A program made the translations under genes and the position numbers. The notes beneath the pieces were generated by a model. The model made no database searches. It had not been told where the DNA came from and was given only the letters and a program-made list of their open reading frames with translations. A stretch of 64,000 bases of DNA from Cinclus cinclus (taxonomy: Eukaryota > Chordata > Aves > Passeriformes > Cinclidae). Positions 1 through 11,650 of the stretch are shown here, one piece after another (the stretch's first letter is position 1; every line of letters begins with the position of its first letter). Location: contig NW_026912178.1 in NCBI RefSeq assembly GCF_963662255.1, positions 1,736,001 to 1,800,000 on the forward strand. The letters run 5' to 3'.

Positions 1-262
1 AAGGAACCATTGTGACCCAATGCAGGCTAACAATCTAAGAATCCGTTTTGACACCAGGGGGCTCAAAAGGACCACGGATGAACTGTGACAGCATGAGGAC
101 CTATAGAAGCAAGGATCTATTATGACACCATGAAGGCCAAGAATCAAATGATTCATTGTGACATCAAGTGGCCTAAAAGGGCTTGGAATGCATTGTGACA
201 CCACAGAGGTTAAGAGAAGCAAGCAACCATTGTGACCCAAGGGAGGCTAACAATCTAATGAT

Positions 263-280
263 CCCCTGTGACACCAGGGG
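263..280. repeat. Inverted repeat at the sub-repeat 2/3 junction (6 bp arms)
   Basis: CCCCTG and CAGGGG are exact reverse complements flanking the 6 bp core TGACAC. This form is found in beta and gamma monomers that have ATCCCCTGTGACACC, including those near 1,363, 4,880, 9,275 and 13,013. Other monomers have ATCCATTG or ATCCCCAG here, which breaks one arm. Confidence 0.8.
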
Positions 281-411
281 TTGTAATAGGGCCAGGGATG
301 AATTGTGAAAGCATGGAGCCCAAGAAAAACATGGAAACATTATGACACCATAGAGGCCAAGACTCAAATGATTCATTGTAACACCAAGTGGCCTAAAAGG
401 GCATGGGACGC

Positions 412-631
412 ATTGTGACACCACAGGGGTTAAGAGAAGCAAGGAACCATTGTGACCCAATGTAGGCTAACAATCTAAGAATCCCTTTTGACACCAGGGG
501 GCTCAAAAGGATCACGGATGAACTGTGACAGCATGAGGACCTATAGAAGCAAGGATCTATTATGACACCATGAAGGCCAAGAATCAAATGATTCATTGTG
601 ACATCAAGTGGCCTAAAAGGGCTTGGAATGC
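412..631. repeat. Representative alpha monomer (220 bp)
   Basis: A complete copy of the commonest monomer type, phased to begin at ATTGTGACACCACAG. Its six sub-repeats lie at 412-448, 449-485, 486-521, 522-558, 559-594 and 595-631. Diagnostic features are AATCTAAGAATCCC at the end of sub-repeat 2, CTCAAAAGG followed by ACGGATGA in sub-repeat 3, CTATAGAAGCAAGG in sub-repeat 4, CATGAAGGCCAAGAATC in sub-repeat 5 and GGCTTGGAATGC at the end. This copy has the rarer base in AGGATCACGG, shared with its duplicate at about 12,162. It carries a 6 bp inverted repeat at 581-594. Confidence 0.93.
581..594. repeat. 14 bp dyad GAATCA-AA-TGATTC at the end of sub-repeat 5
   Basis: The two 6 bp arms are exact reverse complements. 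The dyad is intact in nearly all alpha and most domain B monomers. In beta, gamma and delta units the left arm reads GACTCA, leaving one mismatch. It therefore recurs at roughly 220 or 440 bp spacing along the array. Confidence 0.85.
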
Positions 632-851
632 ATTGTGACACCACAGAGGTTAAGAGAAGCAAGCAACCATTGTGACCCAAGGGAGGCTAACAATCTAATG
701 ATCCATTGTGACACCAGGGGTTGTAATAGGGCCAGGGATGAATTGTGAAAGCATGGGGCCCAAGAAAAACATGGAAACATTATGACACCATAGAGGCCAA
801 GACTCAAATGATTCACTGTAACACCAAGTGGCCTAAAAGGGCATGGGATGC
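632..851. repeat. Representative beta monomer (220 bp)
   Basis: This unit follows the alpha monomer directly, giving a 440 bp dimer. Sub-repeats lie at 632-668, 669-704, 705-741, 742-778, 779-814 and 815-851. Diagnostic features are CCCAAGGGAGGC in sub-repeat 2, GGGGTTGTAATAGGGCC in sub-repeat 3, GAAAGCATGG and AAGAAAAACATGG in sub-repeat 4, CATAGAGGCCAAGACTC in sub-repeat 5, and GTAACACCAAGTGG in sub-repeat 6. This copy has ACTGTAACACC in place of the usual ATTGTAACACC, a private variant shared with the monomer 11,650 bp downstream. Confidence 0.93.
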
Positions 852-1291
852 ATTGTGACACCACAGAGGTTAAGAGAAGCAAGGAACCATTGTGACCCAA
901 TGCAGGCTAACTATCTAAGATTCCCTTTTGACACCAGGGGACGCAAAAGGACCACAGATGAACTGTGACAGCATGGGGACCTATAGAAGCAAGGATCTAT
1001 TATGACACCATGAAGGCCAAGAATCAAATGATTCATTGTGACATCAAGTGGCCTAAAAGGGCTTGGAATGCATTGTGACACCACAGAGGTTAAGAGAAGC
1101 AAGGAACCATTGTGACCCAATGTAGGCTAACAATCTAAGAATCCCTTTTGACACCAGGGGGCTCAAAAGGACCACGGATGAACTGTGACAGCATGAGGAC
1201 CTATAGAAGCAAGGATCTATTATGACACCATGAAGGCCAAGAATCAAATGATTCATTGTGACATCAAGTGGCCTAAAAGGGCTTGGAATGC

Positions 1292-1510
1292 ATTGTGACA
1301 CCACAGAGGTTAAGAGAAGCAGGGAACCATTGTGACCCAAGGGAGGCTAACAATCTAATGATCCCCTGTGACACCAGGGGTTGTTATAGGGCCAGGGATG
1401 AATTGTGAAAGCATGGGGCACAATAAATCATGGAAATATTATGACACCATAGAGGCCAAAAATCAAATGATTCATTGTAACACCAAGTGGCCTAAAAGGG
1501 CATGGGATGC
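1292..1510. repeat. Representative gamma monomer (219 bp)
   Basis: A beta-like unit one base shorter than the rest, carrying CACAATAAATCATGGAAAT in sub-repeat 4. The next monomer starts at 1,511, which fixes the length at 219 bp. The same type recurs in domain A (around 3,620, 4,940, 7,140, 8,460, 9,340, 10,660, 13,070, 14,610, 18,350 and 20,990). It recurs in domains B and C, where a CAATTAATCATGG form also occurs. Because 219 is a multiple of 3, this type keeps the reading frame across its length, which explains some of the longer spurious frames. Confidence 0.9.
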
Positions 1511-3050
1511 ATTGTGACACCACAGAGGTTAAGAGAAGCAGGGAACCATTGTGACCCAATGCAGGCTAACAATCTAAGAATCCGTTTTGACACCAGGGGG
1601 CGCAAAAGGACCACGGATGAACTGTGACAGCATGGGGACCTATAGAAGCAAGGATTTATTATGACACCATGAAGGCCAAGAATCAAATGATTCATTGTGA
1701 CATCAAGTGGCCTAAAAGGGCTTGGAATGCATTGTGACACCACAGAGGTTAAGAGAAGCAAGCAACCATTGTGACCCAAGGGAGGCTAACAATCTAATGA
1801 TCCATTGTGACACCAGGGGTTGTAATAGGGCCAGGGATGAATTGTGAAAGCATGGAGCCCAAGAAAAACATGGAAACATTATGACACCATAGAGGCCAAG
1901 ACTCAAATGATTCATTGTAACACCAAGTGGCCTAAAAGGGCATGGGACGCATTGTGACACCACAGGGGTTAAGAGAAGCAAGGAACCATTGTGACCCAAT
2001 GCAGGCTAACAATCTAAGAATCCCTTTTGACACCAGGGGGCTCAAAAGGACCACGGATGAACTGTGACAGCATGGGGACCTATAGAAGCAAGGATCTATT
2101 ATGACACCATGAAGGCCAAGAATCAAATGATTCATTGGGACATCAAGTGGCCTAAAAGGGCTTGGAATGCATTGTGACACCACAGAGGTTAAGAGAAGCA
2201 AGGAACCATTGTGACCCAAGGGAGGCTAACAATCTAATGATCCCCAGTGACACCAGGGGTTGTAATAGGGCCAGGGATGAATTGTGAAAGCATGGAGCCC
2301 AAGAAAAACATGGAAACATTATGACACCATAGAGGCCAAGACTCAAATGATTCATTGTAACACCAAGTGGCCTAAAAGGGCATGGGACGCATTGTGACAC
2401 CACAGGGGTTAAGAGAAGCAAGGAACCATTGTGACCCAATGTAGGCTAACAATCTAAGAATCCCTTTTGACACCAGGGGGCTCAAAAGGACCACGGATGA
2501 ACTGTGACAGCATGGGGACCTATAGAAGCAAGGATCTATTATGACACCATGAAGGCCAAGAATCAAATGATTCATTGGGACATCAAGTGGCCTAAAAGGG
2601 CTTGGAATGAATTGTGACACCACAGAGGTTAAGAGAAGCAAGGAACCATTGTGACCCAAGGGAGGCTAACAATCTAATGATCCATTGTGACACCAGGGGT
2701 TGTAATAGGGCCAGGGATGAATTGTGAAAGCATGGGGACCAAGAAAAACATGGAAACATTATGACACCATAGAGGCCAAGACTCAAATGATTCATTGTAA
2801 CACCAAGTGGACTAAAAGGTCATGGGACGCATTGTGACACCACAGAGGTTAAGAGAAGCAAGGAACCATTGTGACCCAATGCAGGCTAACTATCTAAGAT
2901 TTCCTTTTGACACCAGGGGACGCAAAAGGACCACAGATGAACTGTGTCAGCATGGGGACCTATAGAAGCAAGGATCTATTATGACACCATGAAGGCCAAG
3001 AATCAAATGATTCATTGTGACATCAAGTGGCCTAAAAGGGCTTGGAATGC

Positions 3051-3269
3051 ATTGTGACACCACAGAGGTTAAGAGAAGCAAGGAACCATTGTGACCCAAG
3101 GGAGGCTTACAATCTAATGATCCATTGTGACACCAGGGGTTGTAATAGGGCCAGGGATGAATTGTGAAAGCATGGAGCCCAAAAAAACATGGAAACATTT
3201 TGACACCATAGAGGCCAAGACTCAAATGATTCATTGTAACACCAAGTGGCCTAAAAGGGCATGGGATGC
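3051..3269. repeat. Delta monomer (219 bp), marker of HOR boundaries
   Basis: A beta-like unit with CCCAAAAAAACATGG (one base lost in the A run) and CATTTTGACACC in sub-repeat 5, plus GGAGGCTTACAATC in sub-repeat 2. The next monomer starts at 3,270, so it is 219 bp. Near-identical copies start at 6,568 and 8,765, and related ones occur near 36,320 and 49,293. The three domain A copies share the rare CTTACAATC variant, so they descend from one event. Confidence 0.9.
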
Positions 3270-6200
3270 ATTGTGACACCACAGAGGTTAAGAGAAGCAA
3301 GGAACCATTGTGACCCAATGCAGGCTAACTATCCAAGATTCCCTTTTGACACCAGGGGGCTCAAAAGGACCACGGATGAACTGTGACAGCATGGGGACCT
3401 ATAGAAGCAAGGATTTATTATGACACCATGAAGGCCAAGAATCAAATGATTCATTGTGACATCAAGTGGCCTAAAAGGGCTTGGAATGCATTGTGACACC
3501 ACAGAGGTTAAGAGAAGCAGGGAACCATTGTGACCCAAGGGAGGCTAACAATCTAATGATCCATTGTGACACCAGGGGTTGTAATAGGGCCAGGGATGAA
3601 TTGTGAAAGCATGGGGCACAATAAATCATGGAAATATTATGACACCATAGAGGCCAAGACTCAAATGATTCATTGTTACACCAAGTGGCCTAAAAGGGCA
3701 TGGGATGCATTGTGACACCACAGAGGTTAAGAGAAGCAGGGAACCATTGTGACCCAATGCAGGCTAACAATCTAAGAATCCCTTTTGACACCAGGGGGCT
3801 CAAAAGGACCACGGATGAACTGTGACAGCATGGGGACCTATAGAAGCAAGGATCTATTATGACACCATGAAGGCCAAGAATCAAATGATTCATTGTGACA
3901 TCAAGTGGCCTAAAAGGGCTTGGAATGCATTGTGACACCACAGAGGTTAAGAGAAGCAAGCAACCATTGTGACCAAAGGGAGGCTAACAATCTAATGATC
4001 CATTGTGACACCAGGGGTTGTAATAGGGCCAGGGATGAATTGTGAAAGCATGGGGCCCAAGAAAAACATGGAAACATTATGACACCATAGAGGCCAAGAC
4101 TCAAATGATTCATTGTAACACCAAGTGACCTAAAAGGGCATGGGACGCATTGTGACACCACAGGGGTTAAGAGAAGCAAGGAACCATTGTGACCCAATGT
4201 AGGCTAACAATCTAAGAATCCCTTTTGACACCAGGGGGCTCAAAAGGACCACGGATGAACTGTGACAGCATGGGGACCTATAGAAGCAAGGATCTATTAT
4301 GACACCATGAAGGCCAAGAATCAAATGATTCATTGAGACATCAAGTGGCCTAAAAGGGGTTGGAATGCATTGTGACACCACAGAGGTTAAGAGAAGCAAG
4401 GAACCATTGTGACCCAAGGGAGGCTAACAATCTAATGATCCATTGTGACACCAGGGTTTGTAATAGGGCCAGGGATGAATTGTGAAAGCATGGGGCCCAA
4501 GAAAAACATGGAAACATTATGACACCATAGAGGCCAAGACTCAAATGATTCATTGTAACACCAAGTGGCCTAAAAGGGCATGGGATGCATTGTGACACCA
4601 CAGAGGTTAAGAGAAGCAAGGAACCATTGTGACCCAATGCAGGCTAACTATCCAAGATTCCCTTTTGACACCACGGGGCGCAAAAGGACCACGGATGAAC
4701 TGTGACAGCATGGGGACCTATAGAAGCAAGGATCTATTATGACACCATGAAGGCCAAGAATCAAATGATTCATTGTGACATCAAGTGGCCTAAAAGGGCT
4801 TGGAATGCATTGTGACACCACAGAGGTTAAGAGAAGCAGGGAACCATTGTGACCCAAGGGAGGCTAACAATCTAATGATCCCCTGTGACACCAGGGGTTG
4901 TTATAGGGCCAGGGATGAATTGTGAAAGCATGGGGCACAATAAATCATGGAAATATTATGACACCATAGAGGCCAAGACTCAAATGATTCATTGTTACAC
5001 CAAGTGGCCTAAAAGGGCATGGGATGCATTGTGACACCACAGAGGTTAAGAGAAGCAGGGAACCATTGTGACCCAATGCAGGCTAACAATCTAAGAATCC
5101 CTTTTGACACCAGGGGGCGCAAAAGGACCACGGATGAACTGTGACAGCATGGGGACCTATAGAAGCAAGGATCTATTATGACACCATGAAGGCCAAGAAT
5201 CAAATGATTCTTTGTGACATCAAGTGGCCTAAAAGGGCTTGGAATGCATTGTGACACCACAGAGGTTAAGAGAAGCAAGCAACCATTGTGACCCAAGGGA
5301 GGCTAACAATCTAATGATCCATTGTGACACCAGGGGTTGTAATAGGGCCAGGGATGAATTGTGAAAGCATGGAGCCCAAGAAAAACATGGAAACATTATG
5401 ACACCATAGAGGCCAAGACTCAAATGATTCATTGTAACACCAAGTGGCCTAAAAGGTCATGGGACGCATTGTGACACCACAGGGGTTAAGAGAAGCAAGG
5501 AACCATTGTGACCCAATGCAGGCTAACAATCTAAGAATCCCTTTTGACACCAGGGGGCTCAAAAGGACCACGGATGAACTGTGACAGCATGGGGACCTAT
5601 AGAAGCAAGGATCTATTATGACACCATGAAGGCCAAGAATCAAATGATTCATTGGGACATCAAGTGGCCTAAAAGGGCTTGGAATGCATTGTGACACCAC
5701 AGAGGTTAAGAGAAGCAAGGAACCATTGTGACCCAAGGGAGGCTAACAATCTAATGATCCCCAGTGACACCAGGGGTTGTAATAGGGCCAGGGATGAATT
5801 GTGAAAGCATGGAGCCCAAGAAAAACATGGAAACATTATGACACCATAGAGGCCAAGACTCAAATGATTCATTGTAACACCAAGTGGCCTAAAAGGGCAT
5901 GGGACGCATTGTGACACCACAGGGGTTAAGAGAAGCAAGGAACCATTGTGACCCAATGTAGGCTAACAATCTAAGAATCCCTTTTGACACCAGGGGGCTC
6001 AAAAGGACCACGGATGAACTGTGACAGCATGAGGACCTATAGAAGCAAGGATCTATTATGACACCATGAAGGCCAAGAATCAAATGATTCATTGTGACAT
6101 CAAGTGGCCTAAAAGGGCTTGGAATGAATTGTGACACCACAGAGGTTAAGAGAAGCAAGGAACCATTGTGACCCAAGGGAGGCTAACAATCTAATGATCC

Positions 6201-6567
6201 ATTGTGACACCAGGGGTTGTAATAGGGCCAGGGATGAATTGTGAAAGCATGGGGACCAAGAAAAACATGGAAACATTATGACACCATAGAGGCCAAGACT
6301 CAAATGATTCATTGTAACACCAAGTGGACTAAAAGGTCATGGGACGCATTGTGACACCACAGAGGTTAAGAGAAGCAAGGAACCATTGTGACCCAATGCA
6401 GGCTAACTATCTAAGATTCCCTTTTGACACCAGGGGACGCAAAAGGACCACAGATGAACTGTGTCAGCATGGGGACCTATAGAAGCAAGGATCTATTATG
6501 ACACCATGAAGGCCAAGAATCAAATGATTCATTGTGACATCAAGTGGCCTAAAAGGGCTTGGAATGC
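3051..6567. repeat. HOR unit of 3,517 bp (16 monomers), copy starting with delta
   Basis: From about 1,941 to 4,420 the sequence is closely matched 3,517 bp further on. Shared rare variants are GGAATGAATTGTG (2,604/6,121), AACTGTGTCAGC (2,940/6,457), GGAGGCTTACAATC (3,100/6,617) and GACCAAAGGGAGG (3,971/7,488). Mismatches such as CATTGGGACATC against CATTGTGACATC near 2,577 show it is not identical. 3,517 equals 13 monomers of 220 plus 3 of 219. Confidence 0.8.
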
Positions 6568-8764
6568 ATTGTGACACCACAGAGGTTAAGAGAAGCAAGG
6601 AACCATTGTGACCCAAGGGAGGCTTACAATCTAATGATCCATTGTGACACCAGGGGTTGTAATAGGGCCAGGGATGAATTGTGAAAGCATGGAGCCCAAA
6701 AAAACATGGAAACATTTTGACACCATAGAGGCCAAGACTCAAATGATTCATTGTAACACCAAGTGGCCTAAAAGGGCATGGGATGCATTGTGACACCACA
6801 GAGGTTAAGAGAAGCAAGGAACCATTGTGACCCAATGCAGGCTAACTATCCAAGATTCCCTTTTGACACCAGGGGGCGCAAAAGGACCACGGATGAACTG
6901 TGACAGCATGGCGACCTATAGAAGCAAGGATTTATTATGACACCATGAAGGCCAAGAATCAAATGATTCATTATGACATCAAGTGGCCTAAAAGGGCTTG
7001 GAATGCATTGTGACACCACAGAGGTTAAGAGAAGCAGGGAACCATTGTGACCCAAGGGAGGCTAACAATCTAATGATCCCCTGTGACACCAGGGGTTTTT
7101 ATAGGGCCAGGGATGAATTGTGAAAGCATGGGGCACAATAAATCATGGAAATATTATGACACCATAGAGGCCAAGACTCAAATGATTCATTGTTACACCA
7201 AGTGGCCTAAAAGGGCATGGGATGCATTGTGACACCACAGAGGTTAAGAGAAGCAGGGAACCATTGTGACCCAATGCAGGCTAACAATCTAAGAATCCCT
7301 TTTGACACCAGGGGGCGCAAAAGGACCACGGATGAACTGTGACAGCATGGGGACCTATAGAAGCAAGGATCTATTATGACACCATGAAGGCCAAGAATCA
7401 AATGATTCATTGTGACATCAAGTGGCCTAAAAGGGCTTGGAATGCATTGTGACACCACAGAGGTTAAGAGAAGCAAGCAACCATTGTGACCAAAGGGAGG
7501 CTAACAATCTAATGATCCATTGTGACACCAGGGGTTGTAATAGGGCCAGGGATGAATTGTGAAAGCATGGAGCCCAAGAAAAACATGGAAACATTATGAC
7601 ACCATAGAGGCCAAGACTCAAATGATTCATTGTAACACCAAGTGACCTAAAAGGGCATGGGACGCATTGTGACACCACAGGGGTTAAGAGAAGCAAGGAA
7701 CCATTGTGACCCAATGTAGGCTAACAATCTAAGAATCCCTTTTGACACCAGGGGGCTCAAAAGGACCACGGATGAACTGTGACAGCATGGGGACCTATAG
7801 AAGCAAGGATCTATTATGACACCATGAAGGCCAAGAATCAAATGATTCATTGGGACATCAAGTGGCCCAAAAGGGCTTGGAATGCATTGTGACACCACAG
7901 AGGTTAAGAGAAGCAAGCAACCATTGTGACCCAAGGGAGGCTAACAATCTAATGATCCATTGTGACACCAGGGGTTGTAATAGGGCCAGGGATGAATTGT
8001 GAAAGCATGGAGCCCAAGAAAAACATGGAAGCATTATGACACCATAGAGGCCAAGACTCAAATGATTCATTGTAACACCAAGTGGCCTAAAAGGGCATGG
8101 GACGCATTGTGACACCACAGGGGTTAAGAGAAGCAAGGAACCATTGTGACCCAATGTAGGCTAACAATCTAAGAATCCCTTTTGACACCAGGGGGCTCAA
8201 AAGGACCACGGATGAACTGTGACAGCATGAGGACCTATAGAAGCAAGGATCTATTATGACACCATGAAGGCCAAGAATCAAATGATTCATTGTGACATCA
8301 AGTGGCCTAAAAGGGCTTGGAATGCATTGTGACACCACAGAGGTTAAGAGAAGCAAGCAACCATTGTGACCCAAGGGAGGCTAACAATCTAATGATCCAT
8401 TGTGACACCAGGGGTTGTAATAGGGCCAGGGATGAATTGTGAAAGCATGGGGCACAATAAATCATGGAAATATTATGACACCATAGAGGCCAAGACTCAA
8501 ATGATTCATTGTTACACCAAGTGGCCTAAAAGGGCATGGGATGCATTGTGACACCACAGAGGTTAAGAGAAGCAGGGAACCATTGTGACCCAATGCAGGC
8601 TAACAATCTAAGAATCCCTTTTGACACCAGGGGGCGCAAAAGGACCACGGATGAACTGTGACAGCATGGGGACCTATAGAAGCAAGGATCTATTATGACA
8701 CCATGAAGGCCAAGAATCAAATGATTCATTGGGACATCAAGTGGCCTAAAAGGGCTTGGAATGC
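6568..8764. repeat. HOR unit of 2,197 bp (10 monomers), first tandem copy
   Basis: Begins with a delta monomer at 6,568 and is followed directly by a second copy at 8,765. Monomer order and rare variants (GACCAAAGGGAGG, CATGGAAGCATTATG) match at an offset of 2,197 bp, which equals 7 monomers of 220 plus 3 of 219. It is exactly 1,320 bp, or six monomers, shorter than the preceding 3,517 bp unit. Confidence 0.82.
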
Positions 8765-10961
8765 ATTGTGACACCACAGAGGTTAAGAGAAGCAAGGAAC
8801 CATTGTGACCCAAGGGAGGCTTACAATCTAATGATCCATTGTGACACCAGGGGTTGTAATAGGGCCAGGGATGAATTGTGAAAGCATGGAGCCCAAAAAA
8901 ACATGGAAACATTTTGACACCATAGAGGCCAAGACTCAAATGATTCATTGTAACACCAAGTGGCCTAAAAGGGCATGGGATGCATTGTGACACCACAGAG
9001 GTTAAGAGAAGCAAGGAACCATTGTGACCCAATGCAGGCTAACTATCCAAGATTCCCTTTTGACACCAGGGGGCGCAAAAGGACCACGGATGAACTGTGA
9101 CAGCATGGGGACCTATAGAAGCAAGGATTTATTATGACACCATGAAGGCCAAGAATCAAATGATTCATTGGGACATCAAGTGGCCTAAAAGGGCTTGGAA
9201 TGCATTGTGACACCACAGAGGTTAAGAGAAGCAGGGAACCATTGTGACCCAAGGGAGGCTAACAATCTAATGATCCCCTGTGACACCAGGGGTTGTTATA
9301 GGGCCAGGGATGAATTGTGAAAGCATGGGGCACAATAAATCATGGAAATATTATGACACCATAGAGGCCAAGACTCAAATGATTCATTGTTACACCAAGT
9401 GGCCTAAAAGGGCATGGGATGCATTGTGACACCACAGAGGTTAAGAGAAGCAGGGAACCATTGTGACCCAATGCAGGCTAACAATCTAAGAATCCCTTTT
9501 GACACCAGGGGGCGCAAAAGGACCACGGATGAACTGTGACAGCATGGGGACCTATAGAAGCAAGGATCTATTATGACACCATGAAGGCCAAGAATCAAAT
9601 GATTCATTGTGACATCAAGTGGCCTAAAAGGGCTTGGAATGCATTGTGACACCACAGAGGTTAAGAGAAGCAAGCAACCATTGTGACCAAAGGGAGGCTA
9701 ACAATCTAATGATCCATTGTGACACCAGGGGTTGTAATAGGGCCAGGGATGAATTGTGAAAGCATGGAGCCCAAGAAAAACATGGAAACATTATGACACC
9801 ATAGAGGCCAAGACTCAAATGATTCATTGTAACACCAAGTGGCCTAAAAGGGCATGGGACGCATTGTGACACCACAGGGGTTAAGAGAAGCAAGGAACCA
9901 TTGTGACCCAATGTAGGCTAACAATCTAAGAATCCCTTTTGACACCAGGGGGCTCAAAAGGACCACGGATGAACTGTGACAGCATGGGGACCTATAGAAG
10001 CAAGGATCTATTATGACACCATGAAGGCCAAGAATCAAATGATTCATTGTGACATCAAGTGGCCTAAAAGGGCTTGGAATGCATTGTGACACCACAGAGG
10101 TTAAGAGAAGCAAGCAACCATTGTGACCCAAGGGAGGCTAACAATCTAATGATCCATTGTGACACCAGGGGTTGTAATAGGGCCAGGGATGAATTGTGAA
10201 AGCATGGAGCCCAAGAAAAACATGGAAGCATTATGACACCATAGAGGCCAAGACTCAAATGATTCATTGTAACACCAAGTGGCCTAAAAGGGCATGGGAC
10301 GCATTGTGACACCACAGGGGTTAAGAGAAGCAAGGAACCATTGTGACCCAATGTAGGCTAACAATCTAAGAATCCCTTTTGACACCAGGGGGCTCAAAAG
10401 GACCACGGATGAACTGTGACAGCATGAGGACCTATAGAAGCAAGGATCTATTATGACACCATGAAGGCCAAGAATCAAATGATTCATTGTGACATCAAGT
10501 GGCCTAAAAGGGCTTGGAATGCATTGTGACACCACAGAGGTTAAGAGAAGCAGGGAACCATTGTGACCCAAGGGAGGCTAACAATCTAATGATCCCCTGT
10601 GACACCAGGGGTTGTTATAGGGCCAGGGATGAATTGTGAAAGCATGGGGCACAATAAATCATGGAAATATTATGACACCATAGAGGCCAAGACTCAAATG
10701 ATTCATTGTTACACCAAGTGGCCTAAAAGGGCATGGGATGCATTGTGACACCACAGAGGTTAAGAGAAGCAGGGAACCATTGTGACCCAATGCAGGCTAA
10801 CAATCTAAGAATCCGTTTTGACACCAGGGGGCGCAAAAGGACCACGGATGAACTGTGACAGCATGGGGACCTATAGAAGCAAGGATCTATTATGACACCA
10901 TGAAGGCCAAGAATCAAATGATTCATTGGGACATCAAGTGGCCTAAAAGGGCTTGGAATGC
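8765..10961. repeat. HOR unit of 2,197 bp, second tandem copy
   Basis: Tandem neighbour of the unit at 6,568, again beginning with delta. Its right part is partly repeated once more at an offset of 1,319 bp (9,404 to 10,723 and onward to about 11,820), where CATGGAAGCATTATG and GACCAAAGGGAGG recur. Confidence 0.8.
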
Positions 10962-11650
10962 ATTGTGACACCACAGAGGTTAAGAGAAGCAAGCAACCAT
11001 TGTGACCAAAGGGAGGCTAACAATCTAATGATCCATTGTGACACCAGGGGTTGTAATAGGGCCAGGGATGAATTGTGAAAGCATGGAGCCCAAGAAAAAC
11101 ATGGAAACATTATGACACCATAGAGGCCAAGACTCAAATGATTCATTGTAACACCAAGTGGCCTAAAAGGGCATGGGACGCATTGTGACACCACAGGGGT
11201 TAAGAGAAGCAAGGAACCATTGTGACCCAATGTAGGCTAACAATCTAAGAATCCCTTTTGACACCAGGGGGCTCAAAAGGACCACGGATGAACTGTGACA
11301 GCATGGGGACCTATAGAAGCAAGGATCTATTATGACACCATGAAGGCCAAGAATCAAATGATTCATTGTGACATCAAGTGGCCTAAAAGGGCTTGGAATG
11401 CATTGTGACACCACAGAGGTTAAGAGAAGCAAGGAACCATTGTGACCCAAGGGAGGCTAACAATCTAATGATCCATTGTGACACCAGGGGTTGTAATAGG
11501 GCCAGGGATGAATTGTGAAAGCATGGAGCCCAAGAAAAACATGGAAGCATTATGACACCATAGAGGCCAAGACTCAAATGATTCATTGTAACACCAAGTG
11601 GCCTAAAAGGGCATGGGACGCATTGTGACACCACAGGGGTTAAGAGAAGC

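Larger units (their letters stand above)
1..2001. repeat. Long repeat, left copy (partner 11,651-13,651, offset 11,650 bp)
   Basis: All positions I compared agree between this block and 11,651-13,651, including rare variants: AGGATCACGG at 511 and 12,161, ATTCACTGTA at 811 and 12,461, and GAGGCCAAAAATC near 1,451 and 13,101. Agreement ends at 2,002/13,652, where CAGGC meets TAGGC. The left end is cut by the window edge, so the true block is longer. The offset is 53 monomers with a few 219 bp units. Confidence 0.88.

Noticed and set aside
173..460. Minus-strand reading frame of 95 codons, repeated at about every monomer across the window
   Set aside because: It overlaps the next identical frame by 68 bp, recurs with the satellite period, changes frame each monomer, and has no recognisable domain. 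It is a by-product of the repeat.
8526..9032. Minus-strand frame of 168 codons
   Set aside because: Spans a 219 bp delta monomer, which preserves frame; sequence is satellite throughout.
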